From contig OZ025274.1 of assembly GCA_964019165.1 (NCBI GenBank), forward strand, positions 6,588,368-6,652,367: a stretch of DNA of 64,000 bases, read 5' to 3'. The translations under genes and the position numbers were made by a program. The notes under the pieces were generated by a model. It worked only from the letters and a program-made list of their open reading frames with translations. It ran no database searches and was not told the origin of the DNA. Shown in pieces: positions 61,451-64,000 of this stretch. Positions within the stretch are counted from its first letter, which is position 1. Every line of letters begins with the position of its first letter. Source of the DNA: Mastigias papua (taxonomy: Eukaryota; Cnidaria; Scyphozoa; Rhizostomeae; Mastigiidae).

Positions 61451-64000
61451 ACAATTATTATTATTTTTATTAGCATTATTATTATGTGCAAGGAATTAGG
61501 TTCTTGGAAAGCAGCACTTAAATGTCATACTAAGAAAACTATTAACTATTATCATTCGATCAACCTATTATATATTCTGCATGCGTAACAAGCGCCTTGG
61601 AATAACCCTGACTTACTAATATACTAATCACTTGTAATGACCTCGTATATTACCTACTAATGTACTCCTTTAATCAATCATTTCTTTCTTAGCATGAATT
61701 CTTTTTATTGCTATTATTTTCAGTATTTTCAACGCATTTACCAAGTTGGTAAAATACAAGTCACCTATAAGTAGTGAGATTTATATTTGTATATTAAATA
61801 TTTTATCAGCTATCAGAAGTTTAAACAATTATTGTTACTATACATTTGCATACAGCAGGCAAGCATACAATAGCTATGGCAATAGCTAATTTACACCTAC
61901 TATCTAACGAAGTAAAGAGAAATTAAATAAAAAAACCATAATACAAAGTAATTAGCTAGAGATACAAGTACAGAAATTTGCAATGTTTACGATGTCTAAA
62001 TAACCTCCACGTTTTATAGTTTAATGCATGGCCAAGAACCCCTGAGCTACGAAAGCTTGGCACATTCTGCAGTTACATTCCTCTCCTCTCCATGATCACC
62101 CTTCTGAAACTGGAGAGAGTACCTAGCTGTTTTATATTCTTGGGAAGTGTCTGCCATAACCAACACCCCCAAAACGATATTGTTTCTAAGCCATAGCACG
62201 TAGTACGTGCTGTGGCAAGGATAAGTCATGGCGGTTTCTTAACCCATAAGGCACCTGCTCTTAGACAACAATTTCTTTATTAAAGCTAAGATTGAGGCTC
62301 AATTTTGTCTTGAACATTTCAGTAATTAATCGTCATTCAAACTTTTATTCAAAACTGGGGTGTTAATTTGTACAAGCTTTCATTCGTCTTGAAATATTGG
62401 GAGATTTCTGCATAGTTTAGAGGTACGGGCGAGCTGTAGTGCCCACTCCCAATTGGGCAGAAGTCTGTTATATAAGGGGCATTTATCTTCAAAAGAATAA
62501 CAACTGTTACAGAAATAGCCGCAGCTGAATATGGCAAGACAACAATCGACATGGATGCATTCAAATTTAGCTATTGGACGAAAAAGCGGGAATATTTTAT
62601 AGCCATATGGTTGACCATTGGACACCTTTTCACTATTGTTGTAACCATATGGCCCGTTGGATGCAATACTCAATTTGTCACGTGCAGGGACGGATCTAGG
62701 AGATGAGACAAATTGCGAGTTTGAAGACAATACAGACATAACAAGCTTGTTGCTGACTTTAGCAGCAAAGGAAATTTTCATTACATTACATTTTTTCGAT
62801 TGCGCAACTACTGCGTATCGACTTTGGAACAATCTCTAGCCAAAGGGGATTGCAACACAGCGATTCATCAAAAAGTAATGAAGTTTATTGCTCCCGATTC
62901 ATCAAGATACGTATCAGACCTTATAACTTCGCTTTCCTTTGAATGCAACCTGCATAAGTCTACGGGCGAAGATGACAATAAAAGAAAGCCGCTGAATTTT
63001 TGAAGTCCTACATACTCAGTTCAGCAGAACTACAAGAATTCTTCACGCGTTAGAATGTTTCTAGAATCTTTAAAGAGGACTTGTGCGCCTCAGATTTGTC
63101 ACTGTCACATTCATTATCCTTTTTTCAATTAAACTTGTCCCTTGCGATGAAGTAGGACAACAGGATATACGTACTTGTAGCTTATTAACAGTGAAAGTGC
63201 GAGAAAATAACGTACCCGAGAGGAACTCTGACACGCCACTCTTGACATTGTACAAGATCTCTTTACCACCTTAACTGTCGAGTCTAGCTTTCAAATTGTT
63301 GCACCGCGGTAAGGTATTTGCTCTTATTCCCCATATTATACTTCTTTCTTCTAAAGTAACTCTACCAATGTTGCCATTTAAGGAAAAGATAAAACTTGAA
63401 GAAATTAAAGCGCCCATGTAAACCAAATCTCATGGATGCAACAGATAGGCATGTGAGTGCCAAAAGAAACTCAAAGTTCCAAAATTGCAAAGTTGTTTCT
63501 TTTCAACTCAAAATATTCGTTAAAATAACAACAACATAAGTAAAGCAAAACAAAACGGCACAAAACGAAACGAAACCGGATGAGACAAATAGCAAACACC
63601 AAACGGAATAGAAATACGTAACGAAAATATGGTGGCGTCACTACGTACAACGAACAAAAACACTGCTAACATCACTCAAAAATGTCCAAAACGTTTGTGC
63701 TAATACCAAAATGCACTCTCTCTCACTGTTTAAACATGTTTTCGAAAAACAAGCCGAAACTGACGCACGACTTACATTTACACCATTAACAATACGCATA
63801 AAGAAACACAGATAATGAACACACAAAAGTCCAAGTTTAAAGCCTAAGCTCCACGAGCAATTTTCTATGGCAATTTTTTCTATGACAAGTTTTATGTGCT
63901 CGTGTAGATGGAGCCATATGACACTTATTCATGTGACAAGTGTACTTCTTCAAAAACTGGCATGCCAGCTTTTAGACAAGCGTACTTATCATATAAAAAA
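61451..64000. other. No gene seen
   Basis: A TTATTATT-rich stretch at 61455-61495 borders the LINE. A 150-codon minus-strand frame at 62380-62832 has a small Cys cluster but no recognised family. CAGGGACGGATCTAGG at about 62685 resembles hAT-type termini, with no partner end found. From about 63840, AGCTCCACGAGCAATTTT may be the end of another TIR element running out of the window. Confidence 0.45.

Noticed and set aside
62380..62832. 150-codon minus-strand frame with a Cys cluster
   Set aside because: Irregular composition, repeated PYGY words from a local DNA repeat, no known domain; not strong enough to call a gene.

Overview
This is a eukaryotic, almost certainly invertebrate animal, genomic window. 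It is AT-rich by eye. Two host genes are split into many exons by GT..AG introns, and the rest is filled with non-LTR retrotransposon remnants, terminal-inverted-repeat elements, a tRNA-derived SINE family, a satellite block and microsatellites. No operons or other prokaryotic gene organisation are seen. The sequence alone does not settle the phylum; a marine non-vertebrate is the best guess.

Positions 1-14.4 kb hold no host gene I can recognise. They contain a LINE 3' end (275-905), a LINE endonuclease fragment (about 2110-2660), a 48-bp satellite with a 96-bp higher-order period (3789-4375) flanked by decayed copies, a possible long TIR element (5862-6973), a PIF/Harbinger-like MITE (11030-11593), and a LINE reverse-transcriptase relic interrupted by another sequence (12385-13620).

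Positions 14,452-39,551 (+) are a complete DEPDC5 (Iml1) gene, the RagA-contacting subunit of GATOR1, which represses TORC1. I assembled 23 coding exons whose reading phases all join, giving about 1583 residues (human about 1603). Its introns carry two copies of one SINE, microsatellites and a MITE 27 nt past a splice donor.

Positions 43,097-58,741 (-) are a TRAF-family signalling E3 ligase, convergent with DEPDC5. I assembled 10 coding exons with consistent phases, about 589 residues: an acidic then basic N-terminal extension, a RING with Asp as last ligand (as in TRAF6), TRAF zinc fingers, a coiled coil and a MATH/TRAF-C domain. An 8.2-kb intron separates the extension from the RING and holds a pogo-like MITE and a LINE fragment.

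Positions 59.66-61.45 kb (-) hold a decayed LINE whose reverse transcriptase is followed by a CCHC and a PD-(D/E)XK-like endonuclease, resembling the R2/R4/NeSL group. The last 2.5 kb has no recognisable gene.

The two genes act in separate pathways, nutrient sensing and immune/stress signalling; adjacency alone is no evidence of a joint function. I found no convincing undescribed system. The best leads are the TRAF N-terminal extension, the in-frame upstream ATG/stop before DEPDC5, the higher-order satellite, and several TIR elements with clean TTA/TAA or TA target duplications.
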